64,000 nt of DNA, taken from the NCBI RefSeq assembly GCF_029962835.1, contig NC_080574.1, positions 28,060,001 to 28,124,000 of the forward strand. Reading direction: 5' to 3'. Positions 1-11,480 of this stretch are shown piece after piece (the stretch's first letter is position 1; each line of letters starts with the position of its first letter). This stretch comes from Magnolia sinica (taxonomy: Eukaryota; Streptophyta; Magnoliopsida; Magnoliales; Magnoliaceae). Under the pieces are notes generated by a model, which worked only from the letters and a program-made list of their open reading frames with translations, was not told the DNA's origin and did not search any database. A program made the translations under genes and the position numbers.

Positions 1-399
1 CATTTTCAAATAAAATAGAATAAAGAAAATGTTATCAAACATTAATTTATGAAAAAAATCCTCCTCCACAAATGATTTTATTAGAAAAGCATTTCAAGGA
101 AGGCATCCTAATGCCCCTTACTACATACAACTTTTGTATGGTTTTATATAGATTTTGTTGAAGATGTTTCCTCAATAAATTTAAATTAAAAAAGATCATT
201 TTAGAATCTTATTTTGAACTTGAAGGGGAAAAAATCCATATCTTACCATGTAATATTATACGTGATCATCTCCCTCTTATCTTCTTCCCTTTCTTTTTCT
301 TTTTCCCTATCTCAAAAAAAAAAAAACTACTTATATGCCCAACCACTTCATATATATAATCACACCCTTTTAGTTCCAATTTTAAAGGGTAACAGTTTA
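1..399. other. AT-rich flank without a gene
   Basis: No convincing coding region, RNA gene or repeat boundary is visible. The stretch is AT-rich with homopolymer runs. It is the left flank of the copia insertion that begins at 405. A short reading frame from 214 runs into the LTR and is not a gene. Confidence 0.6.
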
Positions 400-404
400 T
401 CCCC

Positions 405-973
405 TGTTGCGCAGCATGCCAACAACGCAGTGAACCAAGATTCAATCTCTGGTCTTACCAACAAACAATAAACAAGAAGAAATATAAACTAGAAGAAGAA
501 TCAAAGCATTCCAAACAAACCACAAGACAAGATATACGTGAAAAAACCCCAACAAGGGTAAAAAACTACGGATGCATAATTCCACTATGAAAGAAAACGA
601 AGATTACAAGGCAATATACTGACCTCTCCCTTAGAAGTACAGAGAAAATCTTTTGCCCACACCTTAGAATTATTTCTCATACCCTAGAAAAGCCCTAGGG
701 ACACTTATTTATAGTTTAAGCAACTTTCCTTTCACACCTCTATGAAAACCAACTCAAAAATCCACAGTCCACATCAAATCCAGAAATGAATCTGCGTAAC
801 CACGACTAGTCAAGTAAGCTGCTCGACCGGTCGAGCGGACCCTCAACTAGTCGAGCAGACCCTCGACTGGTCGAGCATGGGCCTCAACCGGTCGAGCACC
901 TCGGAACCCAAAACTTAATGCTCACTGGCCTTTGAGTCGAGCGGCCCCCCAAATGTGGCTCTACATCTCAACA
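405..973 (-). repeat. copia-1 left LTR (3' LTR)
   Basis: This 569-bp LTR matches 4911-5432. On the minus strand a TATA box lies at 704-715. Upstream of it in U3 are about five copies of a palindrome like CTCGACCGGTCGAG (about 803-897). The purine-rich minus-strand stretch just outside the LTR (974-990) is the expected polypurine tract. Confidence 0.9.
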
Positions 974-1124
974 ATCTCTCACTTGAAGACACATCGTCAT
1001 AAACCTTTGTCTTCTTCATCTGGAGTGCACCACCTTCCCGTCTTCAAGCCTGAAGACCAGTTAAAGCTGAACAGAGCTTCAGCTTCTCCCGTATGACCGC
1101 CTTGGTCAGCATATCTGTAGGATT

Positions 1125-1631
1125 CTAACTTATATGGATCTTCTCCAAAGTAATCGATCTATCTTCCAGTAACGAACGTATGAAGTAATATCTGATGGCA
1201 ATATGCTTGGTCCTTGAATGAAAAACTGAATTCTTAGCCAAGTGTATTGCACTCTGAGTGTCACTGTACAGCTTGCAATATGTTTGCTTCTTACCCAACT
1301 CTTCCATAAAACCTTGCATCCACGCCATCTCCTTACACGCTTCTGTAGCCTCAACATATTTTGTTTCTATCGTATTGATAGATACTATCTTCTATAACTG
1401 AGAGACTCAACTGACTACAGCACTACCCAGAGTAAAGACATAACCTGTAGTGCTTCTTCTGCTATCGATATCTCCTGTCAAATCCGAATCTGCGTAGCCT
1501 TGTATCTTGATTTTTGATCCACCATAGCACAACCCTATATCCACAGTACCTACCAAGTATCTGAGGATCCACTTCATAGATTTCCAATGTTCCTTCCCAG
1601 AGTTATTTATGAACCTGCTAACAAATCTCAC
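1125..1631 (-). pseudogene. copia-1 RNase H (interrupted)
   Basis: This is the C-terminal RNase H domain of copia Pol. It begins RFVSRFINNSGKEHWKSMKWILRYL, where GYADSDLTGDIDSRRSTTGY holds the first catalytic acid. A stop precedes the second half (1328-1125), which has LYSDTQSAIHLAKN with another catalytic D and ends in HIAIRYYFIR. It removes RNA from the RNA-DNA hybrid. At least one in-frame stop disrupts it. Confidence 0.85.
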
Positions 1632-1634
1632 TGC

Positions 1635-2673
1635 TTAAGCAATGTCTGGCCTCATGCTCACCATAGCATACATGAGAGTCTTAATAGCCGACGCGTATAG
1701 GACTTTAGCCATGTAGTCTCGTTCCTTCTGCGTCTTTGCACATTGCTCCTTAGATAGCTTGAAGTGGTTGGCTAATGGAGTGTTAGCCGGCTTAACACCT
1801 CCCATATTGAATCGATCAAGTACCTTGGTTATAAACTCTGCCTGTAATAAAATCAGTTTCTTATTTTTCCTTTCACGCTTTATCCTTATGCCTAGGATTT
1901 GTTTTGCAGCTCTTAAATCCTTCATGGCAAATTCTCTATGCAGTTGTCTTTTGAGATATGAGATGTCCTTCATGATTGAGCCGGCCACAAGCATATCATC
2001 AACATATAGAAGAAAGATGTTGTATGACGTATCAAACTTCTTCAAATAACAACAGTGGTCTGCATTACATCTCCTGTAACCATTCCCCGACATAAAACTG
2101 TCGAACTTCTTGTACCACTGCCTCAGGGCCTACTTCAGGCCATATAGACTTTTCTTTAGTCTACACACCTTGTTTTCCTTTCTTGGTGCCACGTATCCTG
2201 TCGGCTGATGCATATATATCTCTTTTTCAAAGTCCCCATGAAGAAAGATTGTCTTAACATCTAGCTACTCTTGATGTAAGTCCTCTGTAGCCACTATACT
2301 CAAGACTAAGCGAATCGTAGACATTTTCACCACGGGTGAAAATATTTTAGTGAAATCGATACCTGCCTTTTATTGAAACCCTTTCACAACCAATCTAGCC
2401 TTGTACCGTTTCGAACCATCGTGCTCCTCCTTCAGTCTGTAAACCCACTTGTTATGAAGAGCTTTCTTACCTTTGGATAGAGTGACTAGCTCCCATGACG
2501 ATTAGACTCGAGAGAGTCCATCTCATCATCCATGGCCTGCTCCCACTTAACCCTTGCATCCAACGTAATGCCTCTTCAAAATACTCTGGTTTACCATTAT
2601 CTGTCAGCAGTAGATAATGTAAGGAAGGTGAGTATCGGACCATGGGTCTCCTCTCCCGAGTAGACCTCCTCAC
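1635..2673 (-). pseudogene. copia-1 reverse transcriptase (broken)
   Basis: The segment at 2673-2467 starts with the linker motif RRSTRERRPMVRYSPS. The intervening piece (2466-2094) is decayed. The longest frame (2093-1635, 152 residues) holds the catalytic YVDDML motif and AMKDLRAAKQILGI and runs on to LMYAMVSMRPDIA at the end of the domain. The two ends are in different frames, so at least one frameshift lies between about 2467 and 2094. The domain would copy element RNA into cDNA. Confidence 0.85.
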
Positions 2674-2796
2674 AACCGATGTATGCGGCTCTACCTCATA
2701 ATGCTCCTGTGTCTATAACACCCATGTTCAATAACTCTTCCAACTCTACGAATTCTTTTTCCTCGGCCTTAATTTCTTGCACACTGTCCTTATGCA

Positions 2797-3171
2797 TCAC
2801 CTTTCATTAAAGACTACGTCCTTGCTTCTGATAAATTTCCTATTTTCTGTATCCCAAAACCTGTAGCTAAAATCGTGCTGTCCGTAGCCTATAAACGTGC
2901 ACCTACTGGACTTCGCATCCAGCTTGTTTCTATACTCTAGATCAATGTGAACATATGAAGTGCAACCGAACATTCTGAGATGTGAAAGGTTCACTTCTTT
3001 CCTAGACCACGTTTCTTCTGGTAGCCCACTATCCAATGGTGTTAAGGGACTTTTATTGATGAGATATGTGGTAGTATTCACAGCATCTGCCCAAAAAGTC
3101 TTGGATAACCCTGCATGTAACCTCATGCTCCTAGCGTGCTCAAGGATGGTCCTGTTAATGCGCTCAACCAC
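2797..3171 (-). pseudogene. copia-1 integrase core, C-terminal part
   Basis: The 124-codon frame begins MVERINRTILEHARSMR, which contains the third catalytic residue (E3) of the DDE integrase fold. It continues with TYLINKSPLTPLD and LRMFGCTSYVHI, both typical of copia integrases, and ends in KDVVFNER before the linker to reverse transcriptase. Integrase inserts the element's cDNA. Stops on both sides make it a remnant. Confidence 0.85.
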
Positions 3172-3375
3172 ACCATTCTACTGGGGTGTCCTTAGAATCA
3201 TTTTCTGATATTTGATTCCATTTGTTGCACAATACTCCTTAAGTTTCTTATCACAGTATTCTCCTCCATTATTAGATCTTAAATATTTTACTATTTTACC
3301 TGTCTCATTTTCTACTATTACTTTTCACTTCTTAAATACATCAAATACATCAGATTTATACTTTAAGAAATAGAC

Positions 3376-3843
3376 CTATGGTTTTCTACTAGCATCATTA
3401 ATAAAATAAACAAAATAACGTGAGCCACCAAGAGATAATACCGGTGCTAGTCCCCACAGATCAGTGTATACAAGCTCCAACAGATATGTCTTTGGAGCGC
3501 ATCCTGTCTTCTTGAAACTTACCCTCTTTTGCTTGTCATACACGCATTCCTCGCAGAATTTCAAGTCAATAGACTTCAGCCCTAATAGTTTCCCCTTTGA
3601 CAATAGCACTTTTATCCTCTTCTCACTCATATGTCCCAACCTCTGATGCCATAACTGGCTATTCACTCCAGTTGATGTGACTGCGAGTGAACTATACGAT
3701 CCTAAAGTCACGTATAAAGTACCTTCCTTATTACCTCGAGATATCACCAAGGCATCTTTTGTGATCTTCCAGGAATCACTAGTGAATGTCGTCACATAAC
3801 CAATATTGGTCATCTGCCCCACTGAGATCAAGTTCCATTTCAA
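3376..3843 (-). pseudogene. copia-1 GAG-pre-integrase and integrase N-terminus
   Basis: The segment has the HHCC-type zinc site of integrase: LWHQRLGHMSEKRI, then CEECVYDKQKRVSF. The start of the catalytic core follows at LVYTDLWG, whose D is expected to be the first DDE residue. It stays in the protease frame and ends in a stop at 3376. The part carrying the second catalytic D (about 3172-3375) is broken. Confidence 0.82.
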
Positions 3844-3846
3844 ACT

Positions 3847-4083
3847 CTATACATGTCTGACATCCTTCAATTTCAAAACCGTTCCGTCTTTCTGATTTAT
3901 ATGAACGTCTTCCTTTCCAACGATACTGTACGACTCATCATCACCCAGGTAGACTCTCCCGAAGTCACTTGATACATAATTACGCAGAACTTCCTCACAT
4001 GAAGTGGCATGAAACGAAGCACCCGAGTCTATAACCCAAGACTCATTCCTCACATCAAGAGACAAGATCAATGCCTGCGTCAC
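3847..4083 (-). pseudogene. copia-1 aspartic protease
   Basis: This is the retropepsin-like domain that cuts the Gag-Pol polyprotein. The motif WVIDSGASFHAT gives the catalytic D-S-G triad at about residue 19 of the 79-codon frame, followed by the copia-typical LGDDESYSIVGKEDVHI strand. Gag above is in a different frame and a stop separates it from the next segment, so it is not part of an intact polyprotein. Confidence 0.82.
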
Positions 4084-4132
4084 TCTCCTCAGATTGATTC
4101 ACTGCATCCTTCCCACCTTGAGAGCTTTCTTC

Positions 4133-4871
4133 TTATTTCTTAAGCACCCTGCAATCACGTTTCATGTGCCCCTTCTTACTGCAATTGCAACATCCATCCT
4201 TGTCTTTCAGTCCCTTGGACTTCTTCCTCGACTTAGAACGTCCATGTTTATTGCCTCCTTTGTTCAGTGATCTTCCTCTTCCTTCAATGTTTAGAGTATT
4301 CTCTGAGTCCCCTGAAACTCTTGATGCCTTTCTTCTAGATTCTTCGTTGAAAATTACACCGGCCACATCATCAAATTTCAGTTTTGTCAACCCTGAAGAC
4401 TTGCTCACAGCAATCACTAAACTATCCCAACTGTTTGACAAACTGGATAAGATTAATAATGCCCTAACCTCATCCTCAAAAATAATGCCAACGGATTCCA
4501 ACTGACTCGTAACTGTATTGAACTCGTTTAGATATTCAGCCACGTTCCCACCATACGAGTCTCGTACTCGGGTTTTAGAAATCAGGGTGTTACAGGGTTT
4601 TTCATACATGGTGGCTAGGGCTTCCATTAATTCTTTTGTAGTTTTCATCTTAGATATATTAAAAGTGACGCTCTTAGACAAAGAGAGTCGAATCGTTCTT
4701 AAAGCCTTCCGATCCAATAAAAACCATTCATCATCTGTCATCTTTTCTGATTTCTTCTATTTTCCTCCTAGAGGAATATAAAGGTCCTTCTAATACAAAT
4801 AATCCTCCATCTGCATCTTCCAGAAGGTAAAGTTTGAACTTCTCAATTTTAGTCTTCCCTTCTTCCGTCAT
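4133..4871 (-). pseudogene. copia-1 Gag (frameshifted)
   Basis: This is the nucleocapsid/coat precursor of the element. The start is probably the ATG at 4869-4871 (MTEEGKTKIEKFKLYLL). That frame ends at 4731 and the main Gag frame (4741-4133, 202 residues) is in another frame, so a frameshift lies near 4735. The body has the copia UBN2-type Gag pattern, including LLILSSLSNSWDSL. Near its end is a CCHC zinc knuckle (C184-X2-C187-X4-H192-X4-C197 of the 202-residue frame), after a basic K/R/S-rich stretch. Zinc knuckles of this kind bind RNA in copia Gag. The broken frame argues against function. Confidence 0.85.
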
Positions 4872-4890
4872 CACTCCCAATAGAACTAAA

Positions 4891-4908
4891 CCAATAGCTC
4901 TAATACCA
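4891..4908 (-). other. copia-1 primer binding site (initiator tRNA-Met)
   Basis: On the minus strand, two bases after the 5' LTR, the sequence reads TGGTATTAGAGCTATTGG. This closely matches the plant copia primer site TGGTATCAGAGC, with one C-to-T change in the core. Confidence 0.85.
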
Positions 4909-4910
4909 GT

Positions 4911-5432
4911 TGTTGCGCAGCACACCAACAACGCAGTGAATCGAGATCCAATTTTCGGTCTCACCCACAAACGATAAACAAGAAGAAATATAAACTAGAA
5001 GAAGAATCAAAGCATTCCAAACAAACCACAAGACAAGATATACATGAAAAAATCTCAACAAGAGTAAAAACCCACGGATGCAAACTTCCACTATGAAAGA
5101 AAACGAAGATTATAAGGCAATATACTGACCTCTCCCTTGGAAGTAAAGAGAAAACCATTTGCCCACACCTTAAAATTATTTCTCATACCCTAGAAAAGCC
5201 CTAAGGACACCTATTTATAATTTAGCCAACTTCCCTTTTGCACCTCTGTGAAAAAAAAAACATTCGCAGTCCGCATTAAATTCGAAAATGAATCTGCGTA
5301 ACCTCGACTGGTCGAGCACCTCGGAACCCAAAACTTGATGTACGCTGGACTTTGAGTCGAGCAGTTCTCGACTGGTCGAATGGGCCACTCGACTGGTAGA
5401 GCGACCCTTAGATGTGGCTCCACATCTTAACA
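4911..5432 (-). repeat. copia-1 right LTR (5' LTR)
   Basis: This 522-bp partner of the LTR at 405-973 is shorter, mainly because it has fewer palindrome copies (about 5304-5403). A minus-strand TATA box lies near 5210-5222. It should carry the element's promoter. Confidence 0.9.
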
Positions 5433-5437
5433 TCCCC

Positions 5438-5568
5438 TTCATTAAATGTGTGGCCACTTGAAAATTCAGTTGTACATGTACTTCATCCATTGGAAAGTTT
5501 TTCTTACCATCCATTTTTACCCTAAACATGACACACTTTACAACCATCTGATTTTCAGGCCACTATTA
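5438..5568. other. short spacer between copia-1 and copia-2
   Basis: About 130 bp of older sequence lie between the two copia insertions. No gene or repeat is recognised. Confidence 0.6.
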
Positions 5569-6267
5569 TGTTGGGGGCTGTTACACAAAACCTTAGGATC
5601 TAGCCTCCCAAAAACACTAAAATTATGGAATAATAAAGCAATGAAATAAATCAAAGCACAAACCACACGACACAAGAGATTTTTACATGAAAAATCCTCA
5701 AAGAGGTAAAACCATGGGACCTCGTCCAGATCAACAATCCACTATGAAGTAGAACATTACAACCGATCACAAGTATACACCGCTTGGATCAAACCTTCTT
5801 CACTAATGCAGGAGCGGATAAACAATAAGAGAATAAAGAAAAACGGAGAGATCCCACTGATTATGAGGACGTAGAAGCGCTTAGATGTCGAGTGCATAAT
5901 AGATCACCTATATGAGCATAACCTCCCTTCCACAAGCTTCCTCTCTCTCTATCTCTTTCTCTCACCTTTGATAGCCCTAAACTCTTTAGCAAAATCCTTG
6001 TAAAGCTTTAGGAAACGCTCTTGCATTGCCTAGAAAAGCCTTAAGAACCCCTATTTATAGTTTAGGCAACTCCCTTCCGCACCATGGCAAAAACCACCTC
6101 AGATTTATGCAATCCGCACAAAATCCGGACATGAATCTGCATAGCCTCGATTGGTCGAGCAGCGCTGAAAAATATAAACCAAACTCAATAGAGTTCAAGT
6201 TAAGCCAGTCCTCGACTGGTCAACCAGCACCCTCGACCGGTCGAGTGACGAGGAGAAAACCCCATCA
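5569..6267 (-). repeat. copia-2 left LTR (3' LTR)
   Basis: This 699-bp LTR matches 18158-18878. A minus-strand TATA box lies at about 6051-6060. Palindromes of the CTCGACCGGTCGAG type lie upstream of it at about 6146-6245. A purine-rich minus-strand tract (6268-6285) adjoins it. Confidence 0.88.
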
Positions 6268-6928
6268 AATCTCTCCCTTTCGACTAAGTAGGAATTCACA
6301 TTCTTCAAGCCAGCCCGGTTTCTACAAACCTCAAACTTACCCTTGAGCAAAGTCTTAGTCATCATATCTGACCCATTATCATCCATGTGGACCTTATCAA
6401 GTTGTAACACCTTTTGTTCCAAAGTATCCTTGATCCAGTAATACCGAATCTCTATGTGCTTTGACTTGGAGTGCTGACTTGGATTCTTGCTTAAGTGTAT
6501 AACACTATAACTATCACAATAGACCACGTGTTACTCCTGCTTCAGGATAAGTTCATGTAGGAACCTCTTCATCCAAAGCATCTCTTTACATGCTTCTGTG
6601 ACTGCAATGTACTTGGCCTCTGTCGTCGACAATGCTACGACCTTCTGTAGCTTGCTCTGCAAAGAGACCACTCCTCCTGCAAACGTAAATATGAACCCCG
6701 ATGTAGACTTCCTAGGTCTATGTCACCTGCCATATCTGCATCTATGTAGCCCTCTAACGCAGGTTTTTCATCACCATAGCATAAGCTCAACCTGGATGAG
6801 CCTCTTAGATATCGCAGTATCCACTTCACTACTGCCCAATGCTCTTTGCCAAGATTGGCAAGATACCGGCTGACAACACCAACCGCATATGCTATGTCTG
6901 GGCTCGTACACCCCATAACATACGTCAA
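6195..6928 (-). pseudogene. copia-2 RNase H (broken)
   Basis: The first part (6928-6635) reads MTYVMGCTSPDIAYAVGVVSRYL, then KWILRYLRGSSRLSLCYG and GYIDADMAGDID, with the first acidic residue. The second part (6527-6195) has VYCDSYSVIHLSKNPSQHSK and HIEIRYYWIKD. The two lie in different frames or are separated by stops. A stop-free tail runs into the 3' LTR. The domain is recognisable but not intact. Confidence 0.84.
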
Positions 6929-7093
6929 ACTTCCTACTGCTGATGCGTAGGGTATCTTTTACATCTCATCCACCTCTGCCTTCGTCTTAGGATACTGCCT
7001 GTCGCTCAATCCGAAGTGACCGTACAGTGGAGTACTGATCGACTTCGCTACATTTATATTGAACTACTCTAGGAATTTCTCAATATACCGCTC

Positions 7094-7930
7094 TTATGAC
7101 AGCCAAAGCTTTCTACTGCTTTTGTTACGGGTTATCTCCATTCCTAGGATCTGTTTAGCAAGGCCCAAGTCTTTCATCGCAAACGACTTGCCCAACTCTT
7201 GTTTCAGCCAGTCGATCTTATTGATGTTTTTTCTCATGATGAGCATATCATCAACGTATAACAGTAGAACTAAGAAATCACCATCTGAGAACTTGCGCGT
7301 GAACACACAGTGGTCCGATTCCATTCTGTCATATCCATGCTTCAACATAAATGAGTCGAACTTCTTGTATCATTGCCATGGAGCTTATTTCAGCCCATAT
7401 AAGCTCTTCCTCAGCCTACATACCATATGCTCTTTACCTTTGACTTTGAACCCCTCTTGTTGGTGCATGTAGATCTCTTCTTTCAGGTCACCATGCAGAA
7501 AGGCAGTTTTAACATCTAAATATTGTATCTCCAAATTCATGTTAGCCACCAACCCAAGCAACACCCGTATGGATGTCATCTTCACTACTGGTGAGAATAT
7601 CTCTTCGAAGTCTATACCTTTCCTCTAACTGAACCATTTCACCACAAGTCTAGCCTTGAACCTTGTCTGTGAATTCTTCTGCCCAATCTTCTTTCTAAAC
7701 ACTCACTTGTTTCTCAGAGCTTTCTTGCCGTTAGGCAGTTTTACCATGTCATAGGTGTCGTTCTTATGCAAGGATTCCATCACCTCTTGCATAGCTTTCA
7801 ACCACTCCCCCTTGTGCTCGTCGGCTAGGGCCTCAAAATAATATTCTGGCTCTCCCCCATCGGTGAGCATAATGTACTCATGTGGCGAGTACCTCTTGGA
7901 CGGCTGTCTCTCCCTAGATGACCTCCTCAC
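7094..7930 (-). pseudogene. copia-2 reverse transcriptase (broken)
   Basis: Three collinear pieces are seen. 7930-7703 starts RRSSRERQPSKRYSPHEY and has KGEWLKAMQEVMESL. 7585-7385 has LDVKTAFLHGDLKEEIYM and RLRKSLYGLK. 7348-7094 has the catalytic LLYVDDMLIM and AMKDLGLAKQILGMEI. These are classic copia reverse transcriptase blocks in the right order, separated by stops or frameshifts. The nested 5.8-kb unit at 8076-13866 lies in the linker just upstream of this domain. Confidence 0.87.
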
Positions 7931-8567
7931 CTGTGGCCCAACAGGTAGATCAAGTGGAGGCTGCTATCCCCGTCCATCTTCTATAGGAACTCCCTCGTCC
8001 TCTCCACCTTACTGTACTTCCCCGTTATCAGGCACCATGAGAGGAATAACCAGATCCATGTCCTCTAGCTCACCTTGTCACGCCCCAAACCCGAAAATCG
8101 GATTCACAGGAATCTCGATCGCCGAATCCGGTGCCGACAGCCTCCGTAGTACCCCATTCTCGGCTCCTAGTGTCCATACGCCAGATTCTGATCCTGGGAT
8201 CCTACAAGGAGGATTTTTTTAATTATTATTATTATTTTTTGTTTAACTCGCAATAAGCATAACCACAAGATTACCCAATTCACAAAGGCAACATCATCAT
8301 CACATATCCACTAATATAATCAGTTGAGTACAATGCTGGAAGGAAATACATAAATAAAAACCAAGCCCCAGAAGACCGCTGCACGCTCCAAGCTCAACAT
8401 TGCTGCAACCTAACATCACCTGCACGCATCTATCGTGCATAAGCTTATAGAAAGCTTAGAGGGTGGTGTAAATGTGTGCACAAGGTAAGTGCCAAGTATT
8501 CCATATCAGAGTAATCAAATTAAGTGGAAGTACTGCCAAGTCCATGGGTCATACGATATCAGGGTAC

Positions 8568-8900
8568 ACATCATAAATCAACTATGCAAATGAGGAGTCA
8601 AAGCGAGCCAAATATTAGATGCTGAGGATACAATGTCATAAATCACACAATATCGAAAGTACTGGTAATCCATAAATTGTATAATGTCGAAATAAGCAGA
8701 AATACTGACAAGAGCATGAATTATCATAGTAATCAGAATATTAACAAGATCATAAATCATACGATAACAGAGTAAGCGAAAATACGGACAAGTCCGTGAG
8801 TCAATCAATGTCAGAATATGCAATGTAGAACAACTATGCAAATGACGAATCATAGATAGCCAAATATTAGATGCAGAGGATGCAATACAATATACATTCC
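8568..8900. repeat. local duplication inside the 5.8-kb insertion
   Basis: The segment with CAACTATGCAAATGA...AGCCAAATATTAGATGC near 8578-8632 recurs near 8829-8883. The spacing is about 250 bp with moderate divergence. Confidence 0.6.
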
Positions 8901-10119
8901 TGATGAGTAACACAAATAGCGTTAGCCGTACCTAGGCCATATAAATGTAGAGACACCATAACCCAAAATGCCGTATGCCGCGAATGTTATGCAATATGCG
9001 GTGTGAATGGAATGACCATACTGGAGTGTGAAGTTGGGATGATAGTACGTAGTATCGCAGGCTATGGGGTCCATCACAAGGGACTTCTATCCAAACCAGC
9101 CCCATACCTAAATTTGGATAGTCAGACTCAATGTGGTAAACTCCTGATCTCAGGTTAGTCGCGCGCCCAACCGAAATCCTTGCCATTACGAAGGTACACA
9201 ACAATCAGTTGCGCACCACCAACCCGGGTGGATAGTGAATGAATGAATGAGTATGCAACTCCTGCTCACTAAATCCACATATCAGTACAGTTCATCTCTG
9301 GGATCATCACCGGGGTTTAATACACTCCAAATGGCACTGCCGCTCTCCTAGCCGCACAGTCCAAGTGAGCGTAAGAAACCTCACTATCCGCCTGGCCAAT
9401 AGTCTGCCAATACCTATCCGGCACGTCGATAGTGGACCCATTCACGAGCTGGTCAAACTCAGCCTAGTATTGTCCCCTACCCTCGGGTGAGTAAGGCCAC
9501 ACTCCCTCCCAACCGACCATGACACAGTAGGAGACGCGGCCTCCTGGTATTCGGCACTCGGGCGCTCATGTATCCACTCGGTCTCGACGTTGGGGCGTCT
9601 CCTGGCCCGGAGGTTTAGGGATTTTCACCCAGGGACATCTATGGCGCCCGTATGCTAGAACAAATTTTCGGTGTCCCGTCTGGCCATCCACGATATGCCT
9701 GTGGAGGCTACGGCCCTGATGTCGCTAGGGCGTACAGTAATCATAATGCAAGATGCATGAGTCATACAATCCAGTCATGCATCAATCCTGTGCATATCGT
9801 ACGCTCATGTGAGATAACCTCCGCCTATCGGGGAGTCTCATAACAACATGCTCAATGACATATGCAATGATCAACCACATCTCATAACAAACATGCAGAT
9901 GATGCGTATGATCATGTATCATGATGCTATGCTATCACATACTCATAATCGGTATCAATAACCGGCATCGACAATCGATCTCGACAATGTGGACATTTAA
10001 CCAACATTGCCCCCCGAGGAATGGCCCCATAGATCCTAACTTATAGTGGACCCATGACCTCACACAAGGGCCCAAATATACAACAACATGGGCCTCACTC
10101 AAGAGCTTAATACACATCA

Positions 10120-11480
10120 CGATGGGCCTTTCACATGGGCCTAACATACATCACAATGGCTCCATAGCCTAGCCCTCAAAAACACCTACAATCATAATGG
10201 GCTGCGTCACATGGGGCTAATACACATCACATGGGCTACATATACATCACAATGGGCCATGCCCATGGGCCTTTATACATCACAATGGGCCTAACCCAGA
10301 GGTCCCAAACATATCGCAATGGGCCTCAACCCACAGGCAGAATATACATCACAATCGGAATCCACAATCGGCCACGATGATTGGCCTCGATCGATAATCG
10401 GCCAATCGGCCACGACAATCATGATCGACAATCGGCCACGATAATCAGCCTCGATTGATAATCAGTCAATCGGCCATGACAATCATAATCGGTAATTGGC
10501 CACGATAATTGGCCTCGATCGATAATCAGTCAATCGGCCATGACAATCATAATCGGTAATTAGCCACGATAATTGGCCTCGATCGATAATCAGTCAATCG
10601 GCCATGACAATCGGAATCGGTAGTCGATAATCAGAATCGGCAAATCGGTCATGTCAATCAGAGTCGGCAATCGGTCACAACAATTGGGATCGATCGATCA
10701 AGGCTTAAGGGAAGGTCACAATGTGGACATTAAACCATCATTGCCTATCAATGTGGACATCCAACCAACATTGCTCCCAAGGAGTGGCCCACATAGGGTT
10801 AAACATATAGTGGGCCCACGGCCTCACACAAGGACCTAATATACATCATCATGGGCCTTACCAAAGGTCACGAACACATCACAGTGGGCCGCATGATATG
10901 GGCCTAATACACATCACAATGGGCTGCATCAATGGGCTGCACTAATGGGCCTCATACACATCAGGTGGGCTGCATCAATGGGCCTAATACCATGGGCTTT
11001 ATATATCACAATAGCCGTTCACACGGGCTTAATATACATCACAATGGGCCACACAGCAGGGCCATGAATACATCACTTTGGGCGTTATCAATGGGTCACA
11101 AATATACCACATTGGGCCCCATCATATGGGCCACAAATACATCACTGCGGGCCACACAAATGGACGTCATGGATATACAATACATACATCACAATGGGCC
11201 GCATACACGGGCCTAATATACATCACCAAGGGCCATGAATACAACTCAATGGACCACGCCAAAAGGGGCCATGAATATACAATAAGTGGGCCTTGCACAT
11301 TGACCCAATATACATAACAGGTGGGCCTTGCACTTGGGCCTCATACACGTCAAGTGGGTTGCATCAATGGGCCGCGCCAATGGGCCTCATAAGCATCACA
11401 ATGGCCTACAATTACATCAAGGTGGGCCTCACAGATAGGCTACAAAATACATCAAGGCGAGCCTCGTACAACAGGTGGGC
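10120..11480. repeat. irregular short repeats of the ATACATCACAATGGGCC type
   Basis: Outside the 64-bp block the stretch is a diffuse series of the word CATCACAATGGGCC at irregular spacings of roughly 25-45 bp. Short reading frames here simply translate the repeat and are not genes. Confidence 0.75.
10373..10640. repeat. 64-bp tandem repeat (CACGATAAT...AATCGGCC)
   Basis: Copies start at 10373, 10437, 10501 and 10565, with a partial fifth. The period is exactly 64 bp. Each contains sub-motifs built on AATCGG(C/T) and CCTCGATCGATAATC, so the unit is itself composed of shorter palindromic words. Confidence 0.85.

Larger units (their letters stand above)
405..5432 (-). mobile_element. Ty1/copia LTR retrotransposon (copia-1), complete but decayed
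   Basis: The element is bounded by two LTRs (405-973 and 4911-5432) starting TGTTGCGCAG and ending in AACA on the plus strand. The 5-bp target duplication TCCCC is exact at 400-404 and 5433-5437. Reading on the minus strand from the right LTR, the order is initiator tRNA-Met primer site, gag with zinc knuckle, protease, integrase, reverse transcriptase and RNase H. Integrase before reverse transcriptase is the copia order. The polyprotein is split over several frames with stops, so the copy is probably inactive. The two LTRs differ by substitutions and by the number of short palindromic repeats. Confidence 0.93.

Noticed and set aside
10373-10640. 64-bp repeats with palindromic words as a possible replication origin or CRISPR
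   Set aside because: No spacers or linked genes; the block sits in a transposon-like unit.
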